From NCBI GenBank assembly GCA_002392705.1, contig DGHP01000050.1, forward strand, positions 6,925-13,888: DNA of 6,964 bases. Reading direction: 5' to 3'. Made by a program: the position numbers and the translations under genes. Each line of letters opens with the position of its first letter. Position 1 is the stretch's first letter. This document shows positions 6,538 through 6,964 of the stretch, one piece after another. The notes below the pieces were generated by a model. It was given only the letters and a program-made list of their open reading frames with translations. It was not told the origin of the DNA and did not search any database. The DNA comes from Lachnospiraceae bacterium UBA3845. GTDB taxonomy: Bacteria > Bacillota > Clostridia > Lachnospirales > Lachnospiraceae.

Positions 6538-6732
6538 GTTTACGGCTTCAGCAGGAAACCGTATCAGGCCGTCGAAGCGTAACGGATGATGAACTGTCCT
6601 CCGGGGAAAGATCCGGAATCGGGGCAGCGGCCGGAAGCTGTCATCCGGAAACGCGGACAGGGATGGCCGCGCAGTACCCTTTCATTCGCAGCTTTTAAGA
6701 CAGGAGCGGATGACTGCGGTACAGAAGCAGTC
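6538..6732 (+). ncRNA. Structured 5' leader RNA, candidate cis-regulatory element of unknown class
   Basis: Consecutive stems can be drawn. H1: 6538-6549 with 6574-6583, ten pairs with two single-base bulges. H2: CTGTCC TCCGG (6594-6604) with CCGGA (6613-6617) and GGGCAG (6622-6627). H3: GCGGCC (6627-6632) with GGCCGC (6665-6670), containing CTG/CAG and TCCG/CGGA inner helices. H5: GACTGC (6712-6717) with GCAGTC (6727-6732), which competes with CGCAG (6687-6691) pairing CTGCG (6714-6718). CTGTCC of H2 is also perfectly complementary to GGACAG (6655-6660) in H3, so alternative folds are possible. I checked by eye for glycine, lysine, SAM, cobalamin, c-di-GMP, c-di-AMP, T-box and other common motifs and recognised none. 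There is no terminator in the leader, so control, if any, would be on translation or RNA stability. Confidence 0.45.
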
Positions 6733-6761
6733 TGATATTATGCAAGGAAAGGAAAGGGAAT

Positions 6762-6797
6762 ATGGTGCGCCTGCTTCCGGCTGCATCATTTAGATAA
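6762..6797 (+). CDS. Possible 11-aa leader peptide coupled to the AGCS gene
   Basis: A long purine tract (6744-6760, containing AAGGA and AAAGG, the latter 9 nt away) is the only good ribosome binding site upstream of the symporter, and it is correctly spaced for ATG 6762 rather than for the symporter start. The frame encodes MVRLLPAASFR and stops at TAA 6795-6797, only 6 nt before the symporter ATG, which has no clear site of its own. This is the arrangement expected for translational coupling. The peptide itself resembles nothing I know, and it may be chance. Confidence 0.35.
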   Translation: MVRLLPAASFR

Positions 6798-6803
6798 AAG
6801 ATC

Positions 6804-6964
6804 ATGAGCTTTTCAGAAATCATTTCAGCGGTGGACAATTTTCTCTGGGGATGGCCGCTGATCATCATGCTGTTCGGAACCCATATCTTTATGACGGTTC
6901 GTACCGGTTTCATTCAGAAGGATATCTTCAAGGCCATTAAGCTGTCTGTGACCAGGGATCCGGA
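6804..6964 (+). CDS. AGCS family sodium:alanine/glycine symporter (N-terminal fragment, runs off the window)
   Basis: Predicted Na+- or H+-coupled importer of alanine or glycine in the cytoplasmic membrane. Only 53 complete codons are present. The N-terminus, with SEIISAVDNFLWGWPL followed by a first membrane span and then TVRTGFIQ, FKAIKLS and TRDP, follows the AGCS opening pattern of a short amphipathic start, TM1 and an RTGFIQ-like turn. The family's usual GTG in TM1 reads GTH here (25-27). ATG 6804 is the first in-frame start after an in-frame TAA (6795-6797) and matches the family N-terminus, but no good Shine-Dalgarno sequence precedes it. Translation may depend on the upstream 11-codon ORF. 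Expression probably starts at the extended -10 promoter at 6522, with a leader of about 270 nt. Confidence 0.85.
   Translation, partial: MSFSEIISAVDNFLWGWPLIIMLFGTHIFMTVRTGFIQKDIFKAIKLSVTRDP

Larger units (their letters stand above)
6381..6803. other. Divergent intergenic region between the phosphatase and AGCS genes
   Basis: This 423-bp gap has two parts. Bases 6420-6540 are strongly AT-rich and hold the promoter region, including the near-perfect palindrome AATTTT-GCG-AAAATT (6466-6480), a possible operator or curved-DNA site shared by both genes. Bases 6541-6803 are GC-rich, strongly self-complementary, and form the leader of the downstream symporter gene. I see no tRNA, no insertion sequence and no long conserved ORF here. 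I could not identify a convincing promoter for the minus-strand phosphatase gene, although the AT-rich part is the likely location. Confidence 0.6.

Noticed and set aside
6656..6672. AGGGATGGCCGCG resembling the T-box antiterminator consensus
   Set aside because: It lacks two bases of the conserved bulge, no other T-box stem I landmarks are evident, and no terminator follows; it is better explained as the 3' arm of hairpin H3.
6740..6793. Alternative 17-codon ORF starting at ATG 6740
   Set aside because: No ribosome binding site precedes it; the purine tract lies inside it and is spaced for ATG 6762.

Overview
The window looks like the chromosome of an anaerobic, Gram-positive bacterium of the Firmicutes, perhaps a Lachnospiraceae-type gut clostridium. 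The basis is strong AGGAGG-like ribosome binding sites, a moderately GC-rich coding style with AT-rich promoters, a Sec-exported cytochrome c with no outer-membrane partners, system II (ResB/ResC) cytochrome c maturation, a SpoIIE/RsbU-type membrane phosphatase and an AGCS amino-acid symporter. The taxonomic placement is an inference from gene content, not from any marker gene.

Left half (1-4267, + strand) is a nitrite/cytochrome c module. It holds nrfA (pentaheme, ammonia-forming nitrite reductase with a CxxCK active-site heme), a very strong intrinsic terminator, then resB and resC (heme export and covalent attachment, overlapping by ATGA), then a compact formate/nitrite transporter (FNT) family channel. 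ResB and ResC would attach five hemes to exported NrfA, including the unusual lysine-ligated one, and the FNT protein would move nitrite, formate or a related small anion across the membrane. No NrfH/NapC-type quinol dehydrogenase is visible, so the electron donor to NrfA is unexplained within this window.

Middle (4268-6380): a 283-bp convergent intergenic stretch with an AT-rich inverted repeat and one tiny Cys-rich ORF of doubtful status, then, on the minus strand, a two-TM sensor protein with an extracytoplasmic domain, HAMP linker and PP2C/SpoIIE-type serine phosphatase domain.

Right end (6381-6964): a 423-bp divergent intergenic region with an AT-rich half containing a good extended -10 promoter, followed by a GC-rich leader of about 270 nt. 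The leader begins with a stem at the predicted transcription start, continues with two adjacent hairpins that share a repeated sequence and have a competing alternative pairing, and ends with a purine-rich ribosome binding site. That site serves an 11-codon leader ORF whose stop lies just before the start of an AGCS-family sodium:alanine/glycine symporter, which runs off the window. This structured leader matches no riboswitch class I can recall and is the most promising undescribed element here.
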